A DNA stretch of 64,000 nucleotides from Niabella insulamsoli (GTDB taxonomy: Bacteria > Bacteroidota > Bacteroidia > Chitinophagales > Chitinophagaceae), in contig NZ_CP190246.1 of NCBI RefSeq assembly GCF_039652435.2, forward strand, positions 1,426,001-1,490,000, given 5' to 3'. Shown one piece after another: positions 62,704-64,000 of this stretch. The notes under the pieces were generated by a model. That model saw only the letters and a program-made list of their open reading frames with translations. It did no database searches and was not told where the DNA came from. A program made the translations under genes and the position numbers. Within the stretch, counting starts at the first letter, position 1. Each line of letters opens with the position of its first letter.

Positions 62704-63229
62704 CCGCGTCATTTTCTTCCTCAACATAATCGGGCAACGTACCTTTTTTAAAAGTAAAATGCCGCTGGGCCAGGTAGCTGATGATGACCACAACGATGGT
62801 AGTAGCGAGCTGTGCGAAAGTGGGATAAATGCCCAGCACCTCAACCGCAAGTTTTAGCAACACATAATTTAAAACAAGGTTGAAGAGGCAAACCAAAAAG
62901 TAGCGGAACATTTGCACGTGGCCGCGTATCCGGCTATCATCAAAAACCACATATTTCATCAGGAAAAAGCCCAGAAAAAAAGCGGCCGTAAAAGAAATAA
63001 TCAGCGATACAGTGTAGGATTCGAAAGCGTAAAAGCCGAGATTTAAATCTTCAGCGCCCAAAATAAAATGGTACGCAATATAAAAAACAAGCAGCCCGAA
63101 AACAGTATTGGCAGCGCCCGACACAGCATACCTAAAGGTTTGAAGCGGCATAAGCCTCTTGAAAGGCGGGTAGAAAAAATCAATTATTGGTAAAATTAAA
63201 GTCCGGATCCTGTAAAAATGCTGCCTCAT
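62696..63229 (-). CDS. GtrA-like membrane protein
   Basis: The protein has 177 residues with four membrane helices (about 36-54, 70-95, 107-130 and 138-160). The FRYAVSGAANTVFGLLVFYI start and YLAQRHFTFKKG end are typical of the GtrA family, small proteins that help move lipid-linked sugars across the inner membrane. A preceding basic and aromatic stretch (residues 1-30) is usual in Bacteroidota members. It overlaps the RND OMF gene on the other strand. Confidence 0.88.
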   Translation of the reverse strand: MRQHFYRIRTLILPIIDFFYPPFKRLMPLQTFRYAVSGAANTVFGLLVFYIAYHFILGAEDLNLGFYAFESYTVSLIISFTAAFFLGFFLMKYVVFDDSRIRGHVQMFRYFLVCLFNLVLNYVLLKLAVEVLGIYPTFAQLATTIVVVIISYLAQRHFTFKKGTLPDYVEEENDAAT

Positions 63230-63284
63230 CGGATGCGAAGATAGGAAGAGCTTCCTGACTTTCCCTGTTTACTGAGTTTCGGGC

Positions 63285-63292
63285 TATATTTG
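63285..63292 (+). promoter_or_regulatory. -7 promoter box of argS
   Basis: TATATTTG fits TAnnTTTG and is followed after 19 bases by the argS ATG. No clear -33 TTG is visible. The leader is short, with GAGAAGG just before the start codon. Confidence 0.5.
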
Positions 63293-63311
63293 CACGAAAA
63301 TTAGAGAAGGT

Positions 63312-64000
63312 ATGAGTATCGTTGCGGAACTAAAACCAGTTATTGTTGCAACTTTAAAAGATTTGTATCAACAGGATTTTCCTGAAGATGCGATTGCTAT
63401 AAATATTACAAAGCCTGAATTTGAGGGCGATTACACATTGGTCCTTTTTTCATTCATTAAGCAATTGAAAAAAAAGCCGGAGGAGCTCGGAGCAGCAATC
63501 GGGCAACACCTGGTGGAACATTATCCACAGCTCATTACTGCTTTTAATGTTATCAAAGGGTTTTTAAACCTATCGGTGAATGAGCAGTTTTGGATTGATT
63601 TTCTCGAACAAAACTACAAGCTCAATTCGCTAACGTGGAGCCGTCCTAACGCTCAAAAGGTAATGCTGGAATACGCTTCGCCCAACACCAACAAACCGCT
63701 GCACCTGGGACACCTCAGGAATATTTTTTTGGGATGGAGTGTTTCAGAAATATTGAAAAAGCAGGGCGATGAAGTTTTTAAGAGTTCTATTTCCAACGAC
63801 CGCGGCATTCATATTTGTAAATCGATGGTGGCCTGGCAGCAGTTTGCTAACGGGAAAACGCCGCAGGAGGCTGGGGTGAAAGGCGACCATTTGGTGGGCG
63901 ACTACTATGTGTTATTTGGTGAAAAGCACAAAGAGCAAATGGCGCCATTGATAGAAGGCGGGATGACGAAAGAAGAGGCTGACAAAAACACGCCGATCAT
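63312..64000 (+). CDS. argS: Arginyl-tRNA synthetase, 5' part (runs off the window)
   Basis: About 229 codons are in the window. The Add-1-like N-terminal domain (about 1-115) recognises the tRNA D-loop. YASPNTNKPLHLGHLRN gives the class-I HIGH motif as HLGH (131-134), with SNDRGIHICKSM beyond it, the hallmark of ArgRS. The frame is open to the window end, so the KMSK-equivalent and anticodon-binding parts are not seen. It charges tRNA-Arg with arginine. The ATG at 63312 follows a promoter box. Confidence 0.97.
   Translation, partial: MSIVAELKPVIVATLKDLYQQDFPEDAIAINITKPEFEGDYTLVLFSFIKQLKKKPEELGAAIGQHLVEHYPQLITAFNVIKGFLNLSVNEQFWIDFLEQNYKLNSLTWSRPNAQKVMLEYASPNTNKPLHLGHLRNIFLGWSVSEILKKQGDEVFKSSISNDRGIHICKSMVAWQQFANGKTPQEAGVKGDHLVGDYYVLFGEKHKEQMAPLIEGGMTKEEADKNTPI

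Noticed and set aside
1..64000. tRNA or rRNA genes
   Set aside because: None recognised by eye; a covariance search would be needed to exclude a tRNA.

Overview
The window looks like chromosome from a Bacteroidota bacterium, most likely of the Chitinophagaceae. I infer this from the SusC/SusD pair, the FecI/FecR-type sigma/anti-sigma pair feeding a SusC with a signalling N-terminus, the FucP-type sugar transporter, and promoters of the Bacteroidota type (TTTG, about 19 bases, TAnnTTTG), some of them almost touching the start codon. The species cannot be fixed from the sequence.

Layout. 1-4.4 kb: two secreted amidohydrolase-like proteins. 4.5-9.3 kb: a TetR repressor with a tandem operator, then an OMF-MFP-DHA2 drug efflux operon and a terminator. 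9.4-16 kb: small housekeeping and stress genes (YdcF-like, AraC, SDR, methyltransferase, DoxX-like, NTF2-like), two bestrophin-type channel paralogues and the remnant of a potassium channel. 16.1-20.9 kb: an overlapping trio of secreted prenyltransferase-fold protein, sulfatase and PHP-type hydrolase. 21-32.8 kb: ECF sigma, FecR, two tandem SusC paralogues, one SusD and a second sulfatase. This is a SusCD-sulfatase uptake locus, probably for a sulfated glycan, although no glycoside hydrolase is present. 32.9-38.7 kb: six minus-strand genes ending in a frameshifted S41 peptidase.

38.9-46 kb is the most unusual part. A tyrosine recombinase on the plus strand is divergent from a visibly AT-rich run of small minus-strand genes: a RelE/HigB-like toxin with an Xre antitoxin, a lipoprotein with a small membrane protein, a leucine-rich-repeat protein, a short membrane-anchored protein, an IS3 transposase fragment and a DUF7832-like protein. 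The genes or gene pairs are separated by imperfect palindromes of about 65-200 bases that open with an AAC-type core and close with a GTT-type core, like integron attC sites. Seven such sites, complete or partial, can be read. The recombinase has the full catalytic set and an IntI-like SPLD tail, but I do not see the IntI-specific insertion. I read this as an integron-like cassette array. It is the best candidate for an under-described system here.

46-64 kb: lipoyl synthase, a GNAT acetyltransferase, two VOC proteins, a ROK kinase with a FucP-type transporter, glycogen synthesis (glgA, glgC), an L,D-transpeptidase with a TonB-like C-terminus, purK, an MFP-RND-OMF efflux operon, a GtrA-like protein and the 5' part of argS.

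Several start codons were moved downstream because the longest frame opened on TTG. Several genes are broken (S41 peptidase, potassium channel, IS3 transposase, toxin 5' end). Two of the breaks lie in short homopolymer runs and could be sequencing errors.
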